Shown: positions 8,592 to 16,926, counted from the first letter of the stretch. The stretch: DNA of 45,027 bases from Anaerolinea sp. (GCA_013822395.1 PNKK01000019.1:1-45027); one strand, 5' to 3'. The notes: a model not told the origin generated them from the sequence alone. Numbers and translations: made by a program.

Positions 8592-9890
8592 CTAGAGCGA
8601 AGAGATGCAGGTCTCCGCGGATGACTGCATCGTTCCGGCGATGCCGGCGATGTCGCTGTTGCCCGTGAACAGGTCACGGACACCGGCGGTCATCGAGTCG
8701 AAGACGCAGCGCATCTCCAGGTTGGTGGGCTGCGGGATGCCCTTCACGGCGGCGGCCGCGGCGCCGTTGAGGAGTGGATCCCCGGTCACGACCGGGTCGG
8801 CGATCGCCTCGGCGTTGCCGGGCAGTCGCTTGAGGGCCTTCACCATGTTGATCTGCTGGTCCTTGGCGGTTGCGAACTGCATGAAGTCCGAGACCACCGT
8901 CTTGAGGTCCGGGTCGTCGCCGACGGCCTTGCTGGCCATGAGGAAGGCGCCCGCGATGTACGGCTTCGGATCCTCCTTGCCGGTGATCGTCGGGAGCGGG
9001 CCCACGCCGAGCTTGTCGCCGAGCGCCTCGGCGTAGGCGCCGAGCGTCCAGTCGCCGTTGATGATGAAGGCGGCCTTGCCGTCCTTGAACAGAGCGTCGG
9101 CGACGTTGTAGTCCGCCTCGGCCGGGGTCACCTTGTCCGTGTACTTGAGGTCGTACAGGAACTGGAGCGCGCCTTTCATGGCGTCCGTGTTGAGGGTCGG
9201 CGTGACGCCGTCGTCGGCGAACACCTTGCCGCCGAACCCGCCGAGGAAGGGAACGAGCCAGAAGGACTCGGTCTGGTTGAAGACGATGCCGAACTGGTCG
9301 CCGGTCGTGAGGGTCTTCGCCGCGGCCACCCAGGCGTCGCTGTCGGCCGGTGCGGTGGCGCCGGCGAGGTCCTTGTTCCAGTACAGCATGAGCTGGTTGC
9401 CGAAGGACACCGGGGCGCCCCACAGCGTGCCGCCGGCGGTGACCGCATCGGCCGCGGCCGGCACGAACGTCGCGCGGTCGACCACGTCGTCGAGCGGGAG
9501 GATCAGGTCTGCCGCGGTGAACGGGCCGACGTGGTCCGCCACCGTCCAGAGGAGCTCGGGGGCGTCGCCGCCGAGCCCGGTGGTCTGGAAGTCCTCGCGG
9601 AGCGTTTCGACGTCCTTGTTCACGACCTCGATCGTGACGTTGGGACGAAGGGCCGTGTAGGCATCGGTGAGCGACTTCACGTACTGCAGGCTGCCGTCGC
9701 CCTCACCCTCCTTGGTCCAGAGGGTCAGAGCGAAGGTGCCGGTCGGGAAGGTCGGGGCCTCGGTGGCCGCCTCGGTCGGCCCCGTCGTGGCCGCCGGCTC
9801 GGTCGGTGCGGTGGTCGCACCGCCGCCGCAGGCCGTCGCGACGATCGCGACGCCGGCGAGCAGCGAAGCGAATCGCTGTTTGGTGGTCAT
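8592..9890 (-). CDS. malE: extracellular solute-binding lipoprotein, MalE-like (family 1)
   Basis: A 432-residue binding protein of the maltose/oligosaccharide type. I chose ATG 9890, preceded by AGGAGGAG, because it begins a lipoprotein signal: MTTKQRF, a hydrophobic core, then lipobox ATAC with the acylated Cys21. A Thr/Pro/Glu-rich linker (about 25-48) leads to the mature fold: TFALTLWTKEGEGDG, ...PNVTIEVVNKDVETL, GAPVSFGNQLMLYWNKDL, DALFKDGKAAFIINGDWTLGAYAEALGDKLGVGPLP. It would capture malto-oligosaccharides at the outer face of the membrane and deliver them to MalF/MalG. A perfect hairpin follows the stop. Ligand is inferred from the operon. Confidence 0.93.
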   Translation of the reverse strand: MTTKQRFASLLAGVAIVATACGGGATTAPTEPAATTGPTEAATEAPTFPTGTFALTLWTKEGEGDGSLQYVKSLTDAYTALRPNVTIEVVNKDVETLREDFQTTGLGGDAPELLWTVADHVGPFTAADLILPLDDVVDRATFVPAAADAVTAGGTLWGAPVSFGNQLMLYWNKDLAGATAPADSDAWVAAAKTLTTGDQFGIVFNQTESFWLVPFLGGFGGKVFADDGVTPTLNTDAMKGALQFLYDLKYTDKVTPAEADYNVADALFKDGKAAFIINGDWTLGAYAEALGDKLGVGPLPTITGKEDPKPYIAGAFLMASKAVGDDPDLKTVVSDFMQFATAKDQQINMVKALKRLPGNAEAIADPVVTGDPLLNGAAAAAVKGIPQPTNLEMRCVFDSMTAGVRDLFTGNSDIAGIAGTMQSSAETCISSL

Positions 9891-9989
9891 GGTCTCGTGT
9901 ACTCCTCCTGAGATTGTTCGATTGCACGCTGCCGGCCGGGGTCTCCCGGCTCGGATGTCACGGCCGGAACGACCGACCGCGACGCCTGT

Positions 9990-10013
9990 GGAGGGCCCGC
10001 CGGCGGGCCCTCC
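9990..10013 (-). terminator. 24-bp perfect palindrome between LacI regulator and MalE genes
   Basis: GGAGGGCCCGCC is followed immediately by GGCGGGCCCTCC. It starts four bases after the LacI-type regulator stop on the minus strand and 99 bases before the malE start. There is no T run after it. It probably separates low regulator expression from high binding-protein expression by pausing, processing or partial termination. Confidence 0.6.
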
Positions 10014-10017
10014 CTGC

Positions 10018-11094
10018 TCACCTGCCGTCGTCGACCACCTCCTCACGCCCGCGGGGCGCACGGGCGGTCGAGCCGCGGACGACGAGCCGCGTCTCGAGGT
10101 GCTGCTGCTCTGTCGGCCCCTCGTCGCGGTGGCGCCCGCCGGCGAGCAGGAGGCGCACGGCCTCCTCGCCCTTCCGGCGGATCGGCTGGTGAACGGTGGT
10201 GAGCGGCGGGTCCGTGTACTGGGCCACGTCCACGTCGTCGTAGCCGACGATGGACAGGTCCGCCGGCACGCCGAGACCCAGATCGCGCGCCGCGCGCATC
10301 GCCCCGATGGCCATCGCGTCGCTCATCGCGAGGACGGCCGTGGGCCGGGCGCCGGACGCCCAGGCACGGCGGAAGGCGTCGATGCCGCCCTCCATGCTCG
10401 CCGGGCCGACGACCATCTCGGCGTCGGACAGCTCGATGCCGGCTGCGGACATGCTCTCCCGGTAGCCCCGGAGTCGGAGCGCGGTGACCCCGGCGGGCTC
10501 CATGCCCGATGACGCGGACGGGGGCTCGATCCCGATGACGAGGAAGTCGCGGTGGCCGAGCTCCACGAGGTGCTCCGCGGCGAGGCGTGCACCGCCCTCG
10601 TCGTCCACCTCGATGCCGGGCTCGTCCGGAAGCGCCGTCGAGTCGACGACCACGAACGGCAGCCCGGACCGGCGGATCTGGCCGACCTCCGGGTGGGCCG
10701 CCCCCAGGCCGACGGCGATGATCCCGTCGACGCTCGCCCGGTCCACCGCCCGGGTCAGCGATCCGTGGAGCGGCGAGATGAACTGGATCGCCAGGCCGGC
10801 GGCCTCGGCGGCGGTGGCCACGCCGGCGCTGAACTCCCCGAAGTACGGGTTGGTGAAGATGACGTCGAGTCCCTGCGGCGTCAGGATGCCGATCGTCCCG
10901 GTCCGCCGCTGGGCGAGCATCCGGGCGACCGGGTCCGGGCGGTAATCCAGGCCCGTCGCGATCTCGCGGATGCGGGTCACCGTGTCCGCGCTCAGCCGTT
11001 CCGGCGTGTTGAACGCGAAGGAGACGGCCGCCTTGGACACCCCCGCTGCCCGCGCAACGTCCGCGATCGTCGTCCGACGTGTCGCCTGCTCCAC
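10018..11094 (-). CDS. LacI-family transcriptional regulator of the maltodextrin operon
   Basis: I place the start at GTG 11094, after a TGGAGGA Shine-Dalgarno, giving 358 residues; the frame runs open to 11325 but the extra part is outside the family. The N-terminal LacI helix-turn-helix is clear (TTIADVARAAGVSKAAVSFAFNTPERLSADTVTRIREIATGLDYRPDPVAR compressed over residues about 8-58), including the hinge region. A periplasmic-binding-like effector domain follows (GTIGILTP at about 65, then IIAVGLG, FVVVDSTALPDEPGIEVDDEGGARLAAEHLVELGH). It is the first gene of the operon and sits next to a palindrome at 11191-11200, so it likely represses the operon and the divergent GH57 gene, released by a maltodextrin. 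Confidence 0.92.
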   Translation of the reverse strand: MEQATRRTTIADVARAAGVSKAAVSFAFNTPERLSADTVTRIREIATGLDYRPDPVARMLAQRRTGTIGILTPQGLDVIFTNPYFGEFSAGVATAAEAAGLAIQFISPLHGSLTRAVDRASVDGIIAVGLGAAHPEVGQIRRSGLPFVVVDSTALPDEPGIEVDDEGGARLAAEHLVELGHRDFLVIGIEPPSASSGMEPAGVTALRLRGYRESMSAAGIELSDAEMVVGPASMEGGIDAFRRAWASGARPTAVLAMSDAMAIGAMRAARDLGLGVPADLSIVGYDDVDVAQYTDPPLTTVHQPIRRKGEEAVRLLLAGGRHRDEGPTEQQHLETRLVVRGSTARAPRGREEVVDDGR

Positions 11095-11181
11095 CAAGAT
11101 CCTCCACGGTGGGCGATCTCCCAACCCGATCGACGTGCCGGCGGGACGGCCGGCATGTATGATCGACCTGGAGATGAAAAG

Positions 11182-11203
11182 CGGTTTAGCAAACCGGTTT
11201 AGC
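11182..11203. promoter_or_regulatory. probable LacI-family operator between regulator and GH57 gene
   Basis: CGGTTTAGC occurs twice as a direct repeat 13 bp apart (11182-11190 and 11195-11203), and the middle forms the perfect palindrome AAACCGGTTT (11191-11200). A short palindrome with a central CG is usual for LacI-family sites. Its position in the divergent gap would let one regulator control both directions. Confidence 0.65.
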
Positions 11204-11230
11204 TGACCGTAGCAGCGCCCCTCGCCGGTG

Positions 11231-11272
11231 TCAAGAACCAGGCGCCAAGAACCGGGCGCCAAGAGCCATTGG
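11231..11272. repeat. three imperfect 14-bp tandem repeats in the GH57 leader
   Basis: Units at 11231-11244, 11245-11258 and 11259-11272 share a (T/C)CAAGA(A/G)CC core. They lie between the operator and the Shine-Dalgarno (AGGAG, 11277-11281 region) of the GH57 gene. Function unknown. Confidence 0.6.
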
Positions 11273-11287
11273 TCCAGGAGCCTTCCG

Positions 11288-13435
11288 GTGTCTCGTCGCA
11301 TCGCCCTCGCCCTGACGCTCCACAACCATCAGCCGGTCGGCAACTTCGGCTGGGTCATCGAGGAGACGCACCGCCACGCCTACCTGCCGATGGTCGAGGC
11401 TCTCGAACGGCACCCCGGCGTCCGTCTCGCCCTCCATTACACGGGCCCGCTCCTGGACTGGCTCGCGGCCGAGCATCCCGACTTCCTCGACCGCCTCCGC
11501 GCCCTCGTCCAGCGGAACCAGATTGAGATCCTCGGCGGGGGCTACTTCGAGCCCGTCCTCGCCTCGCTCCCCGAGCGCGACCGGCTGACCCAGCTGATCC
11601 GCATGGCCGACGAGGTCGTGCGCCTGTTCGGCCGCCGGCCGACGACCGCCTGGCTCGCCGAACGTGTCTGGGAGCCGGACCTTCCGACCTCGCTCGTCGG
11701 AGCGGGCTACCAGAGCACCATCGTGGATGACGCCCACTTCCGGGCCGCCGCGATCCCCGAGGACGCGATGTGGGGGCCGTACACGACAGATGACCAGGGC
11801 AAGCTCCTCACGGTCTTCGGGACCGAGCAGGGCCTCCGCTACCGGATCCCGTTCCGCCAGGTGGACGACGTGATCGCCTACCTGTGGGACCACGCCACCG
11901 AGGACGGCGGTCGGCTCGGGACGATGGGTGACGATGGCGAGAAGTTCGGCGCATGGCCGTCCACCTGGAAGCACTGCTGGGGCGAGGAGCGCTGGGTCGA
12001 ACGGTTCTTCGAGGCGCTCGAGGCCAATGCCGGCTGGCTCACCACGACCACCCCATCGGACTGGCTTGCGGCGAACGCCCCGCTCGGCCGCGTCTACATC
12101 CCGGTCGGGTCGTACGCCGAGATGGGTGAGTGGGCCCTGCCGCCGGCCGAGAGTCGGGCCTTTCACGAAACCGTCGAGCGGGCACGCGCAGAAGGTCGTC
12201 CGGAGGCCCGCTGGCTGCGGGGCGCTTCGTGGCGGAACTTCCAGGTCAAGTACCGCGAGATCAACGACCTCCACAAGCGGATGCTCCGCGTGTCTGACAA
12301 GGTCGCCGCGATGCCGGCCGGCGCGGCCCGGGACGCCGCGAGGGAAAGCCTCCTCCGGGGGCAGTCCAACGACGTCTACTGGCATGGCCTGTTCGGCGGC
12401 ATCTACCTGCCGCACCTGCGTCTGGCAACGGTTGCGCACCTCGTCGCAGCCGAGGACACCGCCGACCGCGCGCTCGGCACGATCCGCGGCTCGGAGGCCC
12501 GTGACCTGGACCTCGACGGGCGAGACGAGGTTCGGCTCGCCGACGACGGCCAGGTCGTGATCGTGGACCTGGACGAGGGCGCCGGGATCGGCGACTGGGA
12601 CATCCGAGCCGCGCGGCACGCGCTGGGGTCGGTGCTCCGCCGCCGGCCGGAGGCATACCACGAGACGCTCCGGCGCGGCGACGACACGAAGGAGCACGCC
12701 GCGGCCGGCGAGGGCGCCGCCCTCGCCTCGATCCACGACATCGTCCGCTCCAAGGAGGCCGGGCTGGCGGACCGGCTCCGCTACGACGATCACGAGCGGC
12801 GCTCCGGCCTGGTCCGGTTCCTGCCGGCCGATGCCACAGCCGCCACCTACGGCGCCGGCGAGCTGCCGGATCTTGGCACGGCCCTGGTGGCACCGCACCG
12901 GATCGTGGAGCTGACCCGGGACCGCCTCGTGACGGAGGCCTCGGCGACCGTCCGCCCGCCGGACGGCGACCGCGGCGTCGACGTCCGGAAGACGGTTGTC
13001 CTCGGAGGCGACCGCCTTCATCCCAAGCTCACCGTCAGCGTCACGGTCCGGAACGTCTCGGCCAGCGCCGTGCGCTGCCGGCTCGGGCAGGAGTGGGCGG
13101 TCATGATGCTCGGTGGCGGCGGCAACCCCTCCGCCTGGTACGAAGTGGGCGGCACACGGCGCTCCCATGACGGGAGCGGCACGGCCTCGGGAATCGTGCG
13201 GATCGGCCAGGGCAACGACTGGCTCGGGGTCACGGTGGAAAGCGTTCCGACGCCGGCGGCGGATGCCTGGTGGGCGCCGATCGAGACCGTCTCGAACTCC
13301 GAGGACGGGTTCGAGCGCGTCTACCAGGGCAGCTCGCTGCTCCTGTCGTGGCCGCTCGACCTCGCCCCGGGCGGCGAGGTGACGGTCGCGGTCGAGCAGC
13401 TGGTCAGCGTCACGCGGGACCGCGCCGAGGCCTGA
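11288..13435 (+). CDS. GH57 4-alpha-glucanotransferase/alpha-amylase
   Basis: A 715-residue GH57 enzyme, cytoplasmic (no signal). Start is GTG 11288, just after an AGGAG Shine-Dalgarno and directly before the conserved N-terminus RIALALTLHNHQPVGNFGW. The GH57 motifs are LHNHQP (about 10-15), GGGYFEPVLASLP, AERVWEP with the likely nucleophile Glu125, and GDDGEKFGAWP with the likely acid/base at Asp215 or Asp216. A helical middle region (YAEMGEWALP ... WRNFQVKYREINDLHKRML) and a C-terminal beta domain (about 400-715) match the DUF1925/DUF1926 layout of Thermococcus-type 4-alpha-glucanotransferases, which are about 660 residues. It would rearrange maltodextrins for the phosphorylase. The 3' end overlaps the convergent PucR-type gene by 26 bp. 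Confidence 0.88.
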   Translation: MSRRIALALTLHNHQPVGNFGWVIEETHRHAYLPMVEALERHPGVRLALHYTGPLLDWLAAEHPDFLDRLRALVQRNQIEILGGGYFEPVLASLPERDRLTQLIRMADEVVRLFGRRPTTAWLAERVWEPDLPTSLVGAGYQSTIVDDAHFRAAAIPEDAMWGPYTTDDQGKLLTVFGTEQGLRYRIPFRQVDDVIAYLWDHATEDGGRLGTMGDDGEKFGAWPSTWKHCWGEERWVERFFEALEANAGWLTTTTPSDWLAANAPLGRVYIPVGSYAEMGEWALPPAESRAFHETVERARAEGRPEARWLRGASWRNFQVKYREINDLHKRMLRVSDKVAAMPAGAARDAARESLLRGQSNDVYWHGLFGGIYLPHLRLATVAHLVAAEDTADRALGTIRGSEARDLDLDGRDEVRLADDGQVVIVDLDEGAGIGDWDIRAARHALGSVLRRRPEAYHETLRRGDDTKEHAAAGEGAALASIHDIVRSKEAGLADRLRYDDHERRSGLVRFLPADATAATYGAGELPDLGTALVAPHRIVELTRDRLVTEASATVRPPDGDRGVDVRKTVVLGGDRLHPKLTVSVTVRNVSASAVRCRLGQEWAVMMLGGGGNPSAWYEVGGTRRSHDGSGTASGIVRIGQGNDWLGVTVESVPTPAADAWWAPIETVSNSEDGFERVYQGSSLLLSWPLDLAPGGEVTVAVEQLVSVTRDRAEA

Positions 13436-14633
13436 CCGCGCGGCGGTCCTTCGGGCCGGTCGCCGGTGCCGAATCGGCACTCGACGCGAGCAGGTCGCGC
13501 GCAAAGAGCGCGGCCCCCAGGCGCACGAGACCGGGGCCCGTCAGGCGGGTCTCCAGGCGGGCCTCGATCCGTCGGAGCCGATAGGCGACGGTCCGTGGCG
13601 CGAGGCCCAGGCGCCGGGCCGTCTCGCGCCGGTTCCCGGCGGTCTCGATGAAGACACGAAGGGTCCGCACGAGCTCGGCGCCGGTCCTCGGCGTCGTGGT
13701 GAGCGGCGCGAGGACGGCAGCGACCGCGCCGGCGAGCAACCCCTCGTCGGCAAGGAACGCCTGCTCGAGGAGGGTCGCCTCGGGGGGATCCAGCGTGCCC
13801 CGGCGGCCGAGCCGGACCTCGATCCCGAGCGCCGCATGCACGGCCGCGACCGCGGCGCCGATGCCCGGCAGCCCCCCGACCACGTCGACCGCAACGGCGG
13901 CCCATCCACCGGCCCCGAGCGCGGCGTCGAGGGCAGCCCGGATGCCCGCGTCCCGGAGCACGCCCGTCCGGACGATCGCAAGCACACGGCCGCGGTCCGT
14001 CGCCACGATCGTGGCCCTCGGTCCGAGCTCGGCCGCCAGCCGGCTCACCGCGGGGTCGTCGTCCCCGAGGTCACGGTCCGCAGCCGCGAGGACCACCCGG
14101 ACCGCGACACCGGCGGCCAGGCCGTAGACCGGCGCTCGACGAGCCAGCCGCACAAGAGACGGATCGCCCGGGCGGGCAACCAACAGCTCGTCGAGGAACT
14201 CGCGTCGGGCGGACGCGGTCCGGGCCGCCTGGGCCGCCTCCGCGTCGGCATACGCGGCGGCGATCGCCGCCGCGGCGGCATCGCCCGCGCGCAGGAGGAT
14301 GCCGCCCAGCTCGGGCAGCGACGGGGCGGCGTCGGGGAGCCTTGCTGCCGCCTCCCAGATCGCCCACCCCGCCGAGAGGTACGGATCGAGGACCGACGCG
14401 ACCGGCCGGCCGGCGGCCGCGGCGGCGCGCGCCTCGCTGCGCAGCGCATCGAGAGAACCGGACCGGACCCGGTCGCCCGCCCGAAGCTCGGCGAGGAGCC
14501 AGTCCACGGCCGCGTGGGCCGCCGGGAGGCTCGACGCCGGTCCCCCCGCGGCGGCGAGGTCCTGGGCGACCACCTCGGCGATCGGTCGCGCGAGATCGCC
14601 GATCGCGGCGATGAGTCCTCGATCATGCTGCAT
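13410..14633 (-). CDS. PucR-type transcriptional regulator (CdaR/PucR C-terminal HTH)
   Basis: A 407-residue regulator whose last ~60 residues form the PucR-family helix-turn-helix: TLRVFIETAGNRRETARRLGLAPRTVAYRLRRIEARL. The N-terminal and middle regions are Ala/Arg-rich helical segments, with a GGDEF-like central part possible (about 160-300), as in CdaR/PucR proteins. Start ATG 14633 has no Shine-Dalgarno but a TAGATT hexamer six bases upstream, so the transcript may be leaderless. Its target is unknown; it is divergent from the HtpX-like gene. The 3' end overlaps the GH57 gene by 26 bp. Confidence 0.82.
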   Translation of the reverse strand: MQHDRGLIAAIGDLARPIAEVVAQDLAAAGGPASSLPAAHAAVDWLLAELRAGDRVRSGSLDALRSEARAAAAAGRPVASVLDPYLSAGWAIWEAAARLPDAAPSLPELGGILLRAGDAAAAAIAAAYADAEAAQAARTASARREFLDELLVARPGDPSLVRLARRAPVYGLAAGVAVRVVLAAADRDLGDDDPAVSRLAAELGPRATIVATDRGRVLAIVRTGVLRDAGIRAALDAALGAGGWAAVAVDVVGGLPGIGAAVAAVHAALGIEVRLGRRGTLDPPEATLLEQAFLADEGLLAGAVAAVLAPLTTTPRTGAELVRTLRVFIETAGNRRETARRLGLAPRTVAYRLRRIEARLETRLTGPGLVRLGAALFARDLLASSADSAPATGPKDRRAVRPRRGPA

Positions 14634-14639
14634 AGCGGC

Positions 14640-14645
14640 AATCTA
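14640..14645 (-). promoter_or_regulatory. -10-like hexamer six bases before PucR-type start
   Basis: Minus-strand TAGATT followed by six bases and the ATG at 14633. No Shine-Dalgarno is present, so transcription may begin at the start codon. No convincing -35 was seen. Confidence 0.4.
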
Positions 14646-14769
14646 CCGCATGATGGACTGCACAATAGCGTCCTTGTCTGCTGGAGCACGGCAGTCAACA
14701 CTGTCCACGTCACCCCAACCGGGGCGGCCTCGCCGGTATGGATGCCGGCACGACAACCACCAGACAGGG

Positions 14770-15669
14770 ATGAACGCCTTCACCAACAACCTCAGGACCT
14801 GGACGCTCCTCGCCGCGCTCGGCGGCATGCTCGTGGCCGCCGGTGGCCTCGTCGGCGGGCAGTCCGGGATCGTCATCGCACTCGGCTTCGCGGTCCTCCT
14901 CAACGGGTTCGTCTTCTGGAAGAGCGACTCGCTCGCCCTCGCTGCGAACGGTGCCCGCGAGCTGAAGCCGGATGAGGCTCCCCACCTGCGCGCGATCGTC
15001 GCCGACCTCGCCGCGCGGGCCGGCCTCCCGATGCCGCGCCTCTATATCGTCGACCGGCCCGAGCCGAATGCCTTCGCGACGGGACGGAATCCCGAGCACG
15101 CGGCCGTCGCCGTCACGGCCGGCATCCTCGAGATCATGGACGAGCGCCGGCTCACCGGGGTCCTCGCCCACGAGATGTCGCATGTGAAGAACCGCGACAC
15201 GCTCGTGGGGACGATCGCCGCGACCATCGGCGGCGCGATCTCGGCTCTTGCCCAGATGGGACAGTTCGCCCTGATCTTCGGCGGGCGCGACGACGAGAGG
15301 AACGGCAGCCCGCTCGGGGCCCTCCTCGCGATCATCCTCGCCCCGGTCGCAGCGCTCGTGATCCAGCTCGCGGTCTCTCGCGGTCGCGAATACCTCGCCG
15401 ACAGCTCTGGGGCTGCGCTCACGCGCGATCCCGAGGGCCTGGCCGGCGCACTCGAGACGCTCGAGGCGGAGACCGCTCGATCGACCGAGGGCCGCAGGCT
15501 CGGGTTCGGCCGGCGGCCGGCGCCGGAGCCGGCCCCGGCGCTCAACCCGGCCTTCGCGCACCTCTACTTCGTGAACCCACTCTCCGGCCGTGAGATCGGG
15601 CGCCTCTTCTCAACACACCCGCCGGTCCGCGAGCGCGTCCGGCGCCTCCGGGCGATGCGGGCCGCCTGA
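14770..15669 (+). CDS. htpX: HtpX-like M48 membrane zinc metalloprotease
   Basis: A 299-residue membrane protease. Start ATG 14770 gives the expected MNAFTNNLRTW N-terminus before two membrane segments (about 12-27 and 34-50). The zinc site is HEMSH at 134-138 with the third ligand Glu207 in SRGREYLAD. Membrane segments flank the active site (about 147-170 and 180-203), as in E. coli HtpX. The C-terminus carries the FSTHPPVRERVRRLR motif typical of M48B. In characterised bacteria HtpX degrades misfolded membrane proteins with FtsH. It is 102 bp upstream of terC and may be independent. Open frame upstream of 14770 is shadow of the regulator gene. Confidence 0.9.
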   Translation: MNAFTNNLRTWTLLAALGGMLVAAGGLVGGQSGIVIALGFAVLLNGFVFWKSDSLALAANGARELKPDEAPHLRAIVADLAARAGLPMPRLYIVDRPEPNAFATGRNPEHAAVAVTAGILEIMDERRLTGVLAHEMSHVKNRDTLVGTIAATIGGAISALAQMGQFALIFGGRDDERNGSPLGALLAIILAPVAALVIQLAVSRGREYLADSSGAALTRDPEGLAGALETLEAETARSTEGRRLGFGRRPAPEPAPALNPAFAHLYFVNPLSGREIGRLFSTHPPVRERVRRLRAMRAA

Positions 15670-15672
15670 CGG

Positions 15673-15736
15673 CCGACCCTCCCGCCTCCTCCCCCCGCCC
15701 CCTTCCGCCCCCCCCCTCCCCCCGCCCGCCTCCCGG
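15673..15736. other. pyrimidine-rich tract between htpX and terC
   Basis: Nearly pure C/T runs on the plus strand with several runs of three or more C (for example around 15692-15726). The complementary strand has the matching G runs and could form a G-quadruplex. The tract immediately precedes the terC promoter region. Confidence 0.6.
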
Positions 15737-15757
15737 TCACCGCCGGGCGGCGGGCGC

Positions 15758-15763
15758 CATACT
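15758..15763 (+). promoter_or_regulatory. -10-like hexamer for leaderless terC transcript
   Basis: CATACT ends eight bases before ATG 15772 and there is no Shine-Dalgarno, the arrangement expected for a leaderless message. The -35 region is not recognisable. Confidence 0.45.
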
Positions 15764-15771
15764 GAGGCCCA

Positions 15772-16719
15772 ATGCCCGACTCGACGACGCTCCTCGTCAT
15801 CGCCTTCGCTGCCTTCGTCCTGGTCGCCCTCGCGCTCGACCTCGGCGTCTTCCACCGCACCGCTCATGTCGTGAGCACCCGCGAAGCGCTGACCTGGACC
15901 GTCGTCTGGGTATCGCTGGCGGCGCTCTTCGGACTCGGTGTCCTGCTGGTTCGGGGCCCGGAGACGGCGATCGCCTACGTGACCGGGTACGTCATCGAGT
16001 ACTCGCTGTCGGTCGACAACGTCTTCGTCTTCAGCCTGATCTTCGCCTCGTTCGCCGTGCCCCGGGAGCTCCAGCATCGGGTGCTCTTCTGGGGCGTCAT
16101 CGGCGCCCTCGTGATGCGGTTCGTGATGATCGCAGCGGGCGCCGCGCTCATCGAGCGCGCGGCCTGGATCCTCTTCGTGTTCGGCGGGTTTCTCGTCGTC
16201 ACGGGCATCCGGATGCTGCTCGCGCGGTCCGCGCACGGCACGGACCCGGCCCTGAACCCCTTTGTCCGCCTCGCGCGCCGCTTCGTCCGCGTCCATCCGG
16301 CCTTCGACGGGCAGCGCTTCTTCACACGGACGCCCGCCGGTCGCGCCGCCACCCCGCTCTTCCTGGCCCTCGTCGCGGTCGAGGCGAGCGATCTCATCTT
16401 CGCGGTGGACTCGATCCCCGCGATCTTTGCGGTCACGACGGACCCGTTCGTCGTCTACACGAGCAACGCCTTCGCGATCCTCGGCCTGCGGAGTCTCTAC
16501 TTCCTGCTGGCCGGCGCCGCGGCCCGGTTCCGCCACCTGAAGACCGGCCTCGCGCTCGTCCTCGTGTTCGTGGGCGCGAAGCTCCTGCTGGCCGACTGGC
16601 TGCACATCCCGGCGCTCATCTCGCTCGGAACCGTTGTCCTCATCCTGGCCGCCGCGGTCATTGCCTCGCTCCTGGACCCGGAAAAGCCGTCAGCCCGCGG
16701 CCTGCGCGCCACGGGCTGA
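15772..16719 (+). CDS. terC: TerC-family integral membrane protein
   Basis: A 315-residue polytopic membrane protein of the TerC/Alx family, whose members are linked to manganese export and tellurite resistance. Helices are visible at 8-25, 37-58, 66-82, 98-115, 121-145 and in the C-terminal half. Conserved acidic membrane motifs are present: EYSLSVDNVFVFS (about 76-88) and VEASDLIFAVDSIPAIFAV (about 203-221). Start ATG 15772 matches the family N-terminus. A 9-bp hairpin overlaps the stop codon. I saw no manganese riboswitch in the short, C-rich leader. Confidence 0.93.
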   Translation: MPDSTTLLVIAFAAFVLVALALDLGVFHRTAHVVSTREALTWTVVWVSLAALFGLGVLLVRGPETAIAYVTGYVIEYSLSVDNVFVFSLIFASFAVPRELQHRVLFWGVIGALVMRFVMIAAGAALIERAAWILFVFGGFLVVTGIRMLLARSAHGTDPALNPFVRLARRFVRVHPAFDGQRFFTRTPAGRAATPLFLALVAVEASDLIFAVDSIPAIFAVTTDPFVVYTSNAFAILGLRSLYFLLAGAAARFRHLKTGLALVLVFVGAKLLLADWLHIPALISLGTVVLILAAAVIASLLDPEKPSARGLRATG

Positions 16720-16720
16720 C
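16689..16720 (+). terminator. hairpin spanning the terC stop codon
   Basis: GTCAGCCCG (16689-16697) pairs with CGGGCTGAC (16712-16720) around a 14-base loop. A second, weaker hairpin (7-bp stem, 16726-16749) follows. No T run, so the terminator call is tentative. Confidence 0.4.
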
Positions 16721-16788
16721 GAGATTCCGGCGTCGAGCAGGGCGCCGGAGGGAGATGCTCTGTTCGGGCCGCATGAGCGGCCGGCGGG

Positions 16789-16926
16789 TCAGCGGGTCGA
16801 GAGAATCCCGGACGGCCTGCGGCCGTCCTCGAATCCGGTCCGCGAATCGACGCCCCATCGGAGCGCTGCGTAGTCGAGCGCTGCGAGGACCGCGATGACG
16901 AGCCCCGCCAACAGGAGCACGATCAT
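16789..16926 (-). CDS. 45-residue single-span membrane miniprotein
   Basis: Too short for usual cut-offs. The minus-strand ATG at 16926 is preceded by an AAAGGGG Shine-Dalgarno six bases away. The product has one hydrophobic helix (MIVLLLAGLVIAVLAAL) followed by DYAALRWGVDSR and a polar tail ending at a TGA at 16789. The layout (helix, then a short 'ALRWGVDSR' box) resembles small uncharacterised proteins I recall from Actinobacteria and Chloroflexota. It is divergent from the GntR gene and convergent with terC. Function unknown; a membrane-associated regulator or small transporter subunit is possible but unproven. Confidence 0.72.
   Translation of the reverse strand: MIVLLLAGLVIAVLAALDYAALRWGVDSRTGFEDGRRPSGILSTR

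Noticed and set aside
11095..11325. Longer N-terminus for the LacI-type regulator
   Set aside because: The open frame extends to 11325, but it crosses the operator and the Shine-Dalgarno-supported GTG at 11094 gives a normal LacI N-terminus.
11231..13504. 757-codon open frame on the minus strand
   Set aside because: Antisense to the GH57 gene; no recognisable motif.
15670..15771. Manganese (yybP-ykoY) riboswitch before terC
   Set aside because: Such switches often precede terC genes, but the 100-bp gap is a C tract plus a leaderless-type promoter with no matching fold.
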